A stretch of 64,000 nucleotides of DNA from Amphiura filiformis (taxonomy: Eukaryota > Echinodermata > Ophiuroidea > Amphilepidida > Amphiuridae): positions 27,209,780-27,273,779 of the forward strand of contig NC_092646.1 of the NCBI RefSeq assembly GCF_039555335.1, read 5' to 3'. The notes beneath the pieces were generated by a model, which saw only the letters and a list, made by a program, of their open reading frames with translations, had not been told where the DNA came from and did no database searches. A program made the translations under genes and the position numbers. Below, piece after piece: positions 9,794 to 20,300 of the stretch (the stretch's first letter is position 1; the number at the start of each line of letters is the position of its first letter).

Positions 9794-11476
9794 CATTATG
9801 TTACACAAAAGATAACCAAATGACATCCGACCTTAACGATGCTAACACTTTGCCAATGTGTCCTTTTTAGCAATTTTTTCGGGGCTAGACCTGTCCGTGA
9901 TTAAACTGTTGGAGTGGTGGAAAAAAACATTGACCAATGACATCGAAATTGTACCAATACCCCATACAGTACACCTATATATTATTCATTTACAGCTGTA
10001 TAAAATAACAATATTTAAGATACAATGTCATGTAGTGTTTACAATAATTGGTTCCACATTTTCCTAAGTTGATTATCATGCCCTTAGTACCACTAATTTT
10101 CCTCAAGTAATCAAGAAAAAGTAGACAGGTCTACATTTTTCATTACATTCAGAAATTTATAGGTTACTAGCTGGAGCATTAAAATAATGTGAGGAATCTT
10201 TAATCCTGAATATCCAGACCAATCGCGTATGACTTTTTTAAGTTGTGTGAATTACACTTGGACCGGTTTTACGATTGTGCATGCCAGCGGCAGGCCGAGA
10301 GTGTGTCTTTGAAAAAATATCTGTTTTTGGTGAACGGAGGGTCTGGAACAGCTAAAAAAATTTGAAATTATTTAAACCATATATAAATTTGTACACAACA
10401 AATGTAGAAAAAAATCTGGAAGTTGAAAAAAAAATCTGGAAACAGATTAAAATCTAGTCTCTCACACCCCTGCAGCGGTGAATTGTTCTCAATCAATCTA
10501 GCGTCGATGAAAGAGATCAAAAATTTACACTCGCAAGCAAAGTTAATCGATTGTTAGGCTCGTTTCGCAAATGAAATCATGAAATTTATGATTTTACAAG
10601 CTTTTTCATGCTGGAATATTCTTCACCATATGTGAGATACTGTGAGTAAAAGACAAAGTAAAACATTAATTTTTGATGTCATTTTTATTGATGTCACTTT
10701 TAGAACACCAAAAACATCAAATTTTGGTGTACTTGGTGGTGAGAATTTAACTTGCTCGAAAACTCTAGCCAAGAATTTGCTCACCGATAGCTTTGACATT
10801 CTAGGCTAGAGCCCGTTGCATTCAAAATCTTAGTCGGATTCGCTGAAGCATGACACCGTGGAAAGCAATGGAAGTTCAGAAGTAAACACAGCCGATCACG
10901 ACAGGCGATTGCATCAAAAATGTTGCTAAAATTACACTTCAGCAAAATTTTAGACTGTCCAAAATACACTAATCTTGCTCAAAAGATACAGTTGACTCAT
11001 CGAAATAACTTTCATTCAAATTTCAACATTAACAGAATAACTCTGGTGTAAAAAATTGCACCGCTGTCCGACCGAAAAACCATCTATTAGACTCTAGCAT
11101 CGAATGCGTAACTATCGTGTGCAAATTCGAAGCTAGAGTTCTCAAGTAAACTTTAACATCATTGACAACTCGATCGATGGTGGTAAAAACATCGAAAATT
11201 TTGAATGTACCGAAAAACCGTGCAACACCTTATCTGTGATCGGCTTTGTTACAGTAGTACTCCAAATAATCCATTGCTTCATACATGTATTATGGCGTCA
11301 CCCCCTCACTGATTCATGAATTCTGATGCAATTTGATAGGTATGCTAGGTGAATTCAAATTTGCCATCAAACTGCATCATTTTATATATCAAATTAAAGC
11401 CCTTGAGTAAAGAAAGCCAAAACTGAAAACCTTTTTGTCATAGCACTTTCTGTAGCAAAGTTACATGTACATCTTG
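9794..11476. other. 1.7-kb gene-free interval
   Basis: AT-rich sequence with no credible exon. Short frames (9858-10067 plus, 10781-10969 minus) lack recognisable motifs. I see no repeat with defined ends. Confidence 0.45.
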
Positions 11477-12090
11477 TCAAAGATTGACTTTCATCAATAA
11501 AAATTCCTTTAAAAGGAATAGGGTGGGCAAATGAAAAATTGTCAAGAGAAATGAAAGAATGAGTAAGTCAAGTTCACAATAAATAAAAATTCCTTTAAAA
11601 GGAATAGGGCGAGCAAATGAATTGTCAAGATAAAGGTGTAGTTCCATATTGATAAGTCCAAGTAAAATAAAAAACATGTTTCACGTCCAGGTTTTTGAAA
11701 AAAAGGAGTAGGAGGGGCCTTTTTATTTTGTATCGCAGAATCGATGTAAATACCCATATTTAGAGCTATTTTAGCGTGCACAATAATGCCTGCAAAAAGG
11801 AGGAGGCCTCTTTTTATTTGTTGTTCTGAGGGTAGGCCCCTCTAATGATCTCAAACCTTCCAAATTGTTTCTTGTATATTGAGAAGGCTATAGAAAGCAT
11901 CTCAACTCCCTAGACATAATTTTTTTAAAGTTATAACTGAATTGCAAAATATAAAAATATAATTGAAGAAACCTCCAAAAAGGAGGGAGGGGACGTGAAA
12001 CATGTTTATTTTTGTATTTGGCCTAATGCAGTATTACTTCGATTATCACTTGTCATCATTAGCAGAGGAGTGAAATTTTGATTGAAAGAA
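11477..12090. repeat. Dispersed repeat split by a younger insertion
   Basis: The flanks 11477-11645 and about 12030-12090 match, in inverse orientation, the continuous stretch at about 26110-26262, including AAAATTCCTTTAAAAGG, GTCAAGATAAAGGTGTA and the GATGACAA / GAGGAGTG block. In the 26-kb copy the two parts are joined; here they are separated by the 376-bp foldback at 11652. The motif AAAATTCCTTTAAAAGGAAT also occurs twice at the left (near 11500 and 11587). Confidence 0.7.
11652..12027. mobile_element. Foldback element, CATGTTTCACGTCC family (376 bp)
   Basis: The inverted ends are about 38 bp. The left contains AAGTCCAAGTAAAATAAAAA then ACATGTTTCACGTCC; the right contains GGACGTGAAACATGT then TTTGGCCTAAT. 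The interior has GGAG and GGCCTTTTTATTT blocks shared with copies at 12479 and 63453. Comparison with the uninterrupted copy of its host repeat near 26.1 kb shows it is an insertion. Confidence 0.8.
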
Positions 12091-12099
12091 TTAAAGTAA

Positions 12100-12266
12100 G
12101 GGACGCACCATTTGATACTGAGAGGGGGGGTAGGAAGTTGGGGTCGGGGAAAGTTTTTTATTTTTATAGTTGGTGGGGAAAGTTTTTTTTTGCTCATGAA
12201 GTGGGTGAAGTTTTTTTTTTTTTGAAAAACTTCCTACCCCACCCTGAGAATCTAATGGTGCATCCC
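12100..12266. mobile_element. 167-bp Harbinger-like MITE with TAA flanks
   Basis: Inverted ends GGGACGCACCATTTGATACT and, from the right, GGGATGCACCATTAGATTCT extend for about 40 bp. Each end is directly flanked by TAA (12097-12099 and 12267-12269). A 3-bp TWA duplication is characteristic of PIF/Harbinger elements; that assignment is inference. The 63-codon frames on both strands across it are artefacts. Confidence 0.7.
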
Positions 12267-12478
12267 TAAGAAGGTTTGTGTTTGAAGTTATATAAATAAC
12301 GAACTAAGAGCAATCGAATTAGGACAACAAAATAAAAAAATAAAAACCCACACATATATAGGACTGTACGGTAAAACATGTACCAACAGGCTACTTTTTA
12401 GTCACCCACCTTTGTAGGACTACAAAATAGCCCTCCACCATAGGACTTTGCGGTAAAATATTTAGAGGAGTATGCCAA

Positions 12479-12860
12479 TTAAGGCCAAGTAAAAAAAAAT
12501 GTATATGTCCGGACTTTTTCAAAAATTGGTGAGGGAGGTCCTTATTATTTGTTATCGTGTTATTGTTTTACCATTCATTTCTGTGTAAAATTGCAATGGC
12601 AAATGTTTGTCAACACATCATAAAATCGGGAGGCCCTAATATTTTTGTTATTTCCCCAAAGCCCTACCCCTAGCTTGAAGAAAGTGTTTGCAATGTGTTT
12701 ATAAATGATAACCAAGAACTTCTAAACATGTCATTTCATCACAACAATTTTATAAACAAAGTAAGGAAGCAAATAGGAAAAATAACTAAAATATTTGAAA
12801 ATCTCCAAAAATCGGAGAGGGCGGGGACGATATACACGTTATTTATTTTACTTGGCCTAA
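12479..12860. mobile_element. Foldback element, CATGTTTCACGTCC family, diverged copy
   Basis: Ends TTAAGGCCAAGTAAAA and TTTTACTTGGCCTAA are inverted partners. The inner blocks (TATGTCCGG, GGTCCTTATTATTT, CTCCAAAAATCGGAGAGG, GGGACGATATACACG) match the copy at 11652. The 87-codon frame at 12695-12958 crosses its right border and is not a gene. Confidence 0.7.
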
Positions 12861-13000
12861 ACAATGAATCACCACTCATGACTCGAGGTCAAAACCATTA
12901 TGTAAATAAGATAATGTTTGCATGCGATGTCAAACAAGGAAATGTTGACATAAATTAATTGACTGTTTGGTTTTCACGATGCTATTAATTTAGCCCAAAG

Positions 13001-13200
13001 NNNNNNNNNNNNNNNNNNNNNNNNNNNNNNNNNNNNNNNNNNNNNNNNNNNNNNNNNNNNNNNNNNNNNNNNNNNNNNNNNNNNNNNNNNNNNNNNNNNN
13101 NNNNNNNNNNNNNNNNNNNNNNNNNNNNNNNNNNNNNNNNNNNNNNNNNNNNNNNNNNNNNNNNNNNNNNNNNNNNNNNNNNNNNNNNNNNNNNNNNNNN
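13001..13200. other. Assembly gap, 200 N
   Basis: A run of exactly 200 N is a conventional scaffold-join size, so the real distance is unknown. Any frame across it is meaningless. Confidence 0.98.
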
Positions 13201-13325
13201 AAGAAGAGACGTGTTTTCACGTGTATTTCAATGGGACGCGCTATTGGTGGTGTGCGCCCATATGATCGGTAAGTGGTGACGGGCTACAATTAGTAGCTAA
13301 TGAAAACACAACGTCATCTGCATCT
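13201..13325. repeat. Dispersed repeat with GTTTCAATGGGA-type core, copy at gap edge
   Basis: The segment containing TTTCAATGGGA, GGTGTGCGCCC and CGGGCTACAATTAGTAGCTA recurs at 31786-31895 and partly at 32338-32390. Copies abut both the assembly gap and the left side of the satellite array. Confidence 0.65.
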
Positions 13326-13789
13326 GTCAGAAGTTCATAATCATGTGGAGGAAAATTGCAGTATCTTCTACAATTCAGAATGTCATATCTACGCATGCAC
13401 CACTCTGGTGCTGCCCTAGACAGTCTGATCAGGCGGCGGATGACATGATCGAGCCGGCAGCTCGTGAAACCGCCCGGCCGTATGGCATTTTCCATATACT
13501 CGGTTAGTTTTTGTGGGGTTCATTATCGAACCCCAACGGTTTTAGCTTGTATTTATATTATTTATCAACATAGGCCTATTTGTTTGTGATATTTCAACTT
13601 TCAAGCGTTTTAAAATTTCAAAATAATCCCATTCAATTACACGGTTGACGATGAAAATTTACTGAATTTAGGGAATGCATGTCATACATACACCACCTGA
13701 GTCTGATAGCTTATGCTATAAAGTCGGTTAAAAGTAAGTGAGTCTGACAGTCTCATGGACAGAAAAAACAAGACTGTGGAAATTCAATG
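13326..13789. other. Gene-free interval, nothing recognised
   Basis: An 84-codon minus frame (13241-13495) starts here and runs into the dispersed repeat. It shows no recognisable domain, and I do not call it a gene. Confidence 0.4.
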
Positions 13790-13812
13790 GGACAGGTCAA
13801 TGTGATGTCTAA

Positions 13813-15076
13813 ATCAACATCCTCTGCAAACTCTGCGAACACATTGTGAACTGCGCAATCATGGACCATCTAACTGCATACAACATACTTTCAGATGCGC
13901 AGCACGGTTTCAGAAAGAAGAGGTCTTGCGATACCCAGCTGATTCTAACACTGCATGACCTAGCTAAGGGCCTGGACGAGAAAAGCCAGACAGACCTTCT
14001 CTTACTTGACTTCGCTAAGGCTTTCGACAAAGTCTCTCACCGACTGCTGTTACACAAGATGGAGCACTACGGTATCCTTGGTAACATCTTAACATGGATT
14101 AAAGACTTCCTAAGCCAGCGCACACAGAAGGTTGTTGTCGAAGGTCAAATCAGTGAAGAGGCCAAAGTAACATCAGGAGTTCCCCAACCAAGGCAGCGTC
14201 TTAGGACCTCTCCTCTTTACAATATTCATCAATGACTTGCCAAACTGTGTGAAGAATTCATCAACCAGGATGTTTGCAGATCGACTGCGTACTGTACAGA
14301 AAGATCACCTCAACTAATGACACGCAACTCCTTCAAAGAGACTTGGACGCCCTACAGCAATGGGAACGAACGTGGCTCATGAATTTCAACGCGTCAAAGT
14401 GCCAAGTTGTGAGAGTGACCTGCAAACGCAATCCTGTAACTGCCGACTACAACATCCATGGTCAAGTGCTGGAAGTAGTTGACTCTGCTAAGTACTTGGG
14501 AGTGCACCTAGACAGTAAACTCAACTTCAACAACCACGTTGACATAACAACAAAGAAAGCAAAAGGTACTCGTGCCTTCCTGTCCCGAAACTTCAGCAAG
14601 TGCAGCCGTAAGATCAAAGAGGCAGCTTTCATGACATACGTTCGGCCAGTAGTAGAGTATGCTGCAGCGGCGTGGGACCCGCACACTCAACGAAACATAC
14701 GCAAGGTGGAACAAGTACAAAGAGGTGGTGCAAGGTTCGTTCTGGATAACTTTGATCGCAAAGCAAGTGTTACAAGCATGTTAAAAGATCTCGAATGGCC
14801 AACCTTGCAGAGCAGAAGATTACAGACTAGACTTTCCATGCTCTACCAGATCCGCGTCGGCCTCGTGGACATCAACTGGAACAACTACCTAGTGCAATCC
14901 ACATCACGCACCCGAGGTCACAGCACCCGCTTCCAGACGCACCATTGCAGCTCACAAGTCTTCCTGTCTTCATTCTTTCCGAGAACTTCTAGAGACTGGA
15001 TTCACTCAAACTGGAGCCAGCACAGCAGCCATCCCTAAATGCCTTCAAAGCGGCATTGAAGGGCAGCCTCACCTAG
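13813..15076 (+). pseudogene. Broken non-LTR reverse transcriptase (LINE ORF2 fragment)
   Basis: RT motifs appear in the right order but in three frames. Piece 1 (13846-14187) has QHGFRKKRSCDTQL and the catalytic-Asp motif DFAKAFDKVSH, then TSGVPQ. A 4-bp duplication of CCAA (14188-14191) shifts the frame. Piece 2 (14192-14281) carries the FINDLP and MFAD segment. A single extra C at 14282 splits the FADD catalytic motif. Piece 3 (14283 to about 14998) carries the RT thumb and C-terminal region, with MNFNASKCQV, AKYLGVHLDSKLNF and FMTYVRPVVEYAAAAWDPH. A last shift near 15000 separates it from the C-terminal tail ending at a TAG at 15074-15076. With the N-terminus missing and the active-site motif disrupted it cannot encode a working enzyme. 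The minus-strand frames here are shadows. Confidence 0.9.
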
Positions 15077-15165
15077 ACACCACAAAACCAAGCTTTTTAA
15101 CTGCACTCACCTGTAAATAACTGCACCTGTAATTTGAGAATGCGTCCATGAGGACGTGCGCGCGC

Positions 15166-15540
15166 CAGTGGCGTATATTTCTTTTTGACATTGGGGGGGG
15201 GGGGGGGGGATGGATTTGGAAAAAAATCTAGAGGTATAGTGAATTCGGCACCTTTTAGCGACAAAATAAGTTTATGTTACAAATGCGCGCGAAGCGTGCG
15301 AAAAATTTTACTATTTTGAGGCTAAAGTGATGAAATATGGTGCAAAAGTGGAATTTTTGCGCGCGAAGCGTGCGAAAATTTGCACTTTTGGGGCTAAAGT
15401 GGGCAAATATGAGGTCAATTTGGTCAGAAAACTATATTCAGTTGTCAACATTGGGGGGGGGATGATTGTATGGAGCATCCCCCCCGGCAAAATATTGGGG
15501 GGGATAAATCCCCCCATCCCCCCCGGGATCTACGCCTATG
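15166..15540. mobile_element. hAT-like MITE nested in the LINE 3' UTR
   Basis: Inverted ends CAGTGGCGTA and (from the right) CATAGGCGTA are flanked on both sides by the 8-bp direct repeat GCGCGCGC (15158-15165, 15541-15548). 8-bp duplications and CA-starting TIRs are typical of hAT elements. The interior has G runs and a direct duplication built on GCGCGAAGCGTGCGAAAA (about 15287 and 15360). The frames at 15311-15581 lie within the G/C-rich arms and are not genes. Confidence 0.88.
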
Positions 15541-15614
15541 GCGCGCGCTACCACTTGCAGTGTGAAATCTTCAGTACCTGAAGTCTACACTTTATAGGAA
15601 GAAGAAGAAGAAAT

Positions 15615-16028
15615 AAATACTTGTTACACTTTACAGTGGAAATTTTAATTAAATACCATCAGCATTAAATTACTTCAGTGGTGTTCATCTGCTCTGTCGA
15701 GTGATAATCGCCTAAAAAGAACTAGGTCACACATGTATTGCTACCTGACACTAATACATACAGCTTGACCAGCGAATGAGGGGCCGATGTTAATTATTGT
15801 TATGCCGTGATCGTGATTCAATTAGCCAATCAGAACCACACTTCTGTATACGCCATAAAACTGCGCCAAATTGGCTGAATGCAGCTGAAGTTCTCTGCTG
15901 AAAACTATAACACAGCCTGATAGCATGACTATTTTTTTTTTACACTGCGCAATGTACATTAGTGTGTGCGATTGTGCGTGCATAACACATGACACAGAAA
16001 TGAATCTAACCATTGGTCATGTTGGTTA
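15615..16028. other. Gene-free interval, nothing recognised
   Basis: No exon-like frame or bordered repeat seen. Confidence 0.4.
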
Positions 16029-16239
16029 GGAGCTGTGCAATAATTATGTGTACCCCAAAGTGCCCAAAATATCTGTGCCAAAAATCGCTTGCCCCCACCC
16101 CCTTTTGACCTGCCAAAAATCACTTGACCCCCCCCCCCTCCTTTTGACCTGCCAAAAATGCTTGCCCCCCCCCCTCCCTTTTGGCCTGCCAAAATATTTG
16201 CCCCCCTCCACCCGGGGTACACATAATATTGCACCACCC
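16029..16239. repeat. Dispersed GCTGTGCAATAATTATG repeat, copy 2 with both ends
   Basis: The left end GCTGTGCAATAATTATGTGT followed by ACCCC is matched by the inverted right end GGGGTACACATAATATTGCA, so this copy shows the element is an inverted-repeat unit. The middle is three CCTTTTGACCTGCCAAAAAT-type units separated by C runs. The overlapping frames on both strands (15959-16371) are low-complexity products of this element. Confidence 0.75.
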
Positions 16240-16749
16240 ATGAGTCCCTGCCCCATTGAGTCCAAGATTGTGCGTTCGCTTTATAGTTTGAAATACACAA
16301 TACACAATCACGGTTAGATCATGACTCATGTACAGCTGTTGAAAGCTTTCTTCCGGGCTTTCTTCATTCAATTGAAATTCCTAGTATTATAGTTCCTTCT
16401 GCCATGTCCATCTGCTCTACATGTATCTGATATTAAAAAGCACTATAGTCCATTCAGTATGAAGATGGCACATATGAACTATGGAAAGTACGGGGTCCCC
16501 AGGGGAGACAGGCGAAATGGTATACAAAACCTTTGGAAAATGTGTGGTAGCTTTTAATGTTGCCACAACCTATATCCTTTTGTGATACATAAAAGAACAG
16601 GGTCATGTGCCATCGTACATGTATACTGGCTAGATTGTAGGTCATGCAATGCTATGCTGCTTGACCAGCTAATGAGGAAAAATAAACAACTCATTCAGAT
16701 ATGGTTTAAAAAATGTTGCAGGTTTGTGTGACTATATTCACACACAACA
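16240..16749. other. Gene-free interval upstream of the MFSD6-like gene
   Basis: No credible first exon, start codon or promoter could be identified, although the 5' end of the transporter gene could lie here or further upstream. Confidence 0.4.
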
Positions 16750-17111
16750 TTAAGGGGGTTCTACACCCCTGTGGTAAATTTGCGACTATATTTGCATTTT
16801 TCTCAAAAAATAATAACACACTGGTAACAAAAGTTATGTATAAACATATTATTGGGGCAAGGAATCCAATTACTACACTGAAATATCAGTGACTCAAGAC
16901 AATTGGTTCAGTATAATATGATAGGAATTGAGGTACATCATAGCGGTACCTTATTTCTGATCATAATTAACAAACCGCTTGTCTTGGGTCACTGAAATTC
17001 CAGTGTAGTAATTGGATTCCTTGCCCCTATAATATACATAATTTTTATTACCACTGTGTTATTAGTTTTTGAGAAAAATGCAAAAAATCGAGGGGTGTAG
17101 TACCCCCTTAA
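16750..17111. mobile_element. TTAA MITE family 1, complete copy 2 (362 bp)
   Basis: TTAA at 16750-16753 and 17108-17111, inverted ends GGGGGTTCTACACCCC / GGGGTGTAGTACCCCC. It shares TTTGCATTTTTCTCAAAAA, GGGGCAAGGAATCCAATTAC and the inverted CCTTGCCCCTATAATAT block with the copy at 8544. A central GGTACATCATAGCGGTACC hairpin is the fold axis. Confidence 0.87.
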
Positions 17112-17231
17112 AATACTTGGAATTCTTTGCTTCCATGATTTACCATAAACCATAAATATAATGACAGAAAACTCTCAAGAATTAATATGACTCTTTTAAC
17201 CAAAAGCTTTTATCATATTTTGTCATAACAG

Positions 17232-17315
17232 AACATAACCTACAATGTGGTGCCTATGTTCATGTCAACAGGATATTTCTTCCCATAAAAACTGCCTACT
17301 TCCTCTACTTTGCAG
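17232..17315 (+). CDS. MFSD6-like transporter, N-terminal exon (5' edge uncertain)
   Basis: The frame ending in FLPIKTAYFLYFA runs into a perfect donor G|GTAAGT at 17315/17316 in phase 1 and joins exon 2 to complete an Ala codon. The family's first transmembrane helix normally begins with a similar LP-K--YF segment. The frame is open back to a stop at 17183 but contains no ATG, so this is not the first coding exon. I placed its start after the acceptor-like TTTTGTCATAACAG ending at 17231; the AG at 17206 or 17271 is an alternative. Confidence 0.6.
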
Positions 17316-20300
17316 GTAAGTCCTAAGCCCAATCTTAACCATAAAGCAAAACATAACCCTATAACCCTATTCCTAATAACTCCTAAACATAACCCTGACA
17401 CACTATAATCCTAACTCTGACCTAGGGTTAAGGTTAGAGTTAGGGATAGGGTTAGCATTTATTTAATAGGGTTAATGATATGGTTAGGTTAGGACCTCAC
17501 CCTAATCTAACCATATCCCTAACCCTAATGCCAACCCTAATCCTAACCTAAAATGGTCTAAACCAGGCTTCCTCAAATAGATTTGTTGAAGTGCCACATG
17601 AAATAAAAGAAAACGGCAAAGCGCCACTCAATGGCTGCGTAGAGCAGCTATCGTGGTGCTTTAGCACCAGGGGAGTCAGAGGGGATGTCCCCCTCTTAAG
17701 CTATCGATTTTTTTAAATTTGAGGTGCAAATGAGGCCATTTAGTGCAACATTTTGTACTATTTTAGCCTGTCTTTACAAAGATAACATGGGAATCGCATT
17801 GTTTAATGTTGAAATGTAAAATGTTGGAGATATTCCTGATGGATGAAGTTTGATCAAAGGGTTTGATTTTATTTTTATTTTTTTAAAATCTAAACGGGCG
17901 CCACGCGCCACTATTTGCGGACCCCTGGTCTAAACCCTAACTTTAAATCTTTTTTTGGACTAATGACCCTTAAGGCCAAAAAAAAAAAGTTGTTTGTTTG
18001 TCCTCCACCGCCCGCTCCTCAGATGAAGGCCTGACCAATATTTAATTTTTTTTTTCTATTTTTTTTTTTTTTATAAAAATAAGTAAAATTCAATTTTTTC
18101 CAGATTTGGAGTATCTCTGGACCTCTTTCATGGTTGAAAAATGAAAATAAAAAAAGTCCACCAAATCATTAAAAGACTATGACATGAATACAAATTATAA
18201 CTTTAACTGCATATTAAAGAAACAAAATGTTTGTTTTTTAAGTCACCATGAATGATTGTAGCATTTAGCTCTAGCAAGGTCCAGAAACACGCCAAATCCG
18301 GAAAAAAATCAAAAAAAAAAAAAAAAAAATCCGCACGTCCTCTTTTAAAGCTGTGGAGGACAAACAAACAATTTTTTTTTTGGGCCTAAGCCTTTTCCAC
18401 CACTTTGGAATCAGCATTTGAAGAGTCACCATTAGCCTTTTAGAAGTATGGCGTACATACATCTTGCCTTTATTTGCATCGGGCTTGAGATTGGAATTCC
18501 AGTTTCCTTTCTCATGAAGTAAGGGCTAAGAATACAATTGTACAATTGTGTTTGGGAGTGGTGTTCTCCCTTTTCAATTAATAGATCATTAATGGGTTTA
18601 TATAAAGCAAATGGAAATGAATCATTATTTCCAATTGAACAACTAAATAATTGATGACGATGCTTTCATTTATTCATCACAAGGTAAAACTTCATCATTG
18701 CACCGGTCAAAGGTCTTTACAGGAATGATCAAACTTTTGTTTAATACCAGTGAGTCAAGAATGTGATGAGAGAATACTAAATACCCGGTAGTTCATTATT
18801 AAGTCTTTTACACTACCCCTGTTAACTTGAAATCATCAGAAGGGTATTTGAATTTGGTAACAGGCCTTGCCGTCTAGATTTTGGGGATGTGCGGCCACAT
18901 TGACCCCTATTTTTTTAACTCCTTCTCACCCAATGACCCCCTTTTTTCCACAGTCTTACTGAAAGACCCCTATTGGGGGCCTTCTCACTGAAAGACCCCC
19001 CTTTTTAGGTGTCTAGCTATAGGCTCTCACCGAAAGACCCCTAGTTTCGAACTGCTGTCCACATCACTTCCAAAGTCGAGTGCCCCCCTCCCCCCCCCCC
19101 CCGATGCACTGTTGACACACTCTCTTTTGCTTTCAAGGATTAAGGCTAATTTATTATGATAAATCAAATACATTGCAAGTGCTGAAACTTGAATTTAATT
19201 GGATTCGATTTTGAGTGATTCGCAGCGGATGATATTTAGTGTGTATGGTGAGTGGAAAATCGCTCACTAGAAATTGAATTTGGGCATGCTGTGGCGAGCA
19301 ACAGCGATTGCTCACCTCAATCAGCAAGGCCTGGTATAACTAGTATTCTAAATCTTTTGAAAGTAAAATGTGGGCAAAAATGAAAATTCATGCTGGCATG
19401 CAGTTGGAAATTAATAATATCCTTTTCATTAGCCTACTACATGTAGTACTATATGTATTACTTTTACAGCATTGGTATCAATTTCCCCATACCTGCCTGT
19501 CTACATGACCTACCTTGGGCTCACAGCTACTCAAGTTGGTATCATATCCACCATGGATCCATTATCAAACCTAATCATCTGTACACTACTAGGTATGGTT
19601 GCTGATCGCTATGCTCTACACAAGGTAAGACCCCCTCCCTCACTGAATGTGGAGGTGGGAATGTATAAGAGCTCCATTTCCCAATTTTTGCTGTGACTTC
19701 TCTCAAGTCCAAAAAGTCACTAGTCCAAAGGTTCTCTAGTCCAAAGGGTCGCTATAGTCCAAAAACCAAATTAAGTTTGCTAATCCGAAGGTTCTCTAGT
19801 CCAAATATAGAATAAGGGTTAGGGTTAGGGTTAGCGAGCCGTATTCAATATTTGGACTAGAGAACCTTATTTATTATTCGGAATAGCAAACCTTCAGACT
19901 AGCGAACCTTTTTCAGAATTCAGACTAGCGAATGGTAAATTAGGTGTTCGGACTAACGAACCTTCCGACTAAGGAGCCTTCAGACTAGTGAACCTTTGGA
20001 CTAACGAGTTGTCGCCATTTTTGCACCACAATTTCACTTTGGCCCAAGTAACTGAGACAGTTCTAGAATTTAGCCCTCTGAAATTGGCAGGACAAAAACA
20101 ACTCAAACTTCTCTTTTAAAACTGCTATATTAAAAAATGATACATTTACACAAAAATGAGATGAAAGATGCTTGACAGAAGTGAAAAAATATCCTTATTC
20201 ACTTACTAAAAACATGTACTTTTGGCCCTTGAACATGGATAAAGCCTTGAAGGTGTACACTTTATATTGAAGAGGTTGCTTCATCCATGTTCAGGGGCCA

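Larger units (their letters stand above)
13790..15614 (+). mobile_element. 5'-truncated Jockey/CR1-group LINE
   Basis: A non-LTR retrotransposon fragment. It contains the middle and C-terminal part of a reverse transcriptase ORF (13813-15076), a 3' UTR, and a terminal GAA run (about 15598-15612), which is likely the 3' end. The endonuclease domain and N-terminal RT motifs are absent, consistent with 5' truncation during target-primed reverse transcription. The 3' UTR is interrupted by a 375-bp MITE (15166-15540). The left border near 13790 is approximate because homology fades. Clade assignment beyond the Jockey/CR1 group would need a phylogeny. Confidence 0.85.

Noticed and set aside
12990..13220. 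76-codon frame across the N run
   Set aside because: Artefact of translating N bases.
15959..16371. Overlapping frames of 73-113 codons rich in Gly, Pro and Lys
   Set aside because: They fall in the G/C-run interior of an inverted-repeat element on both strands; no domain and no splice context.
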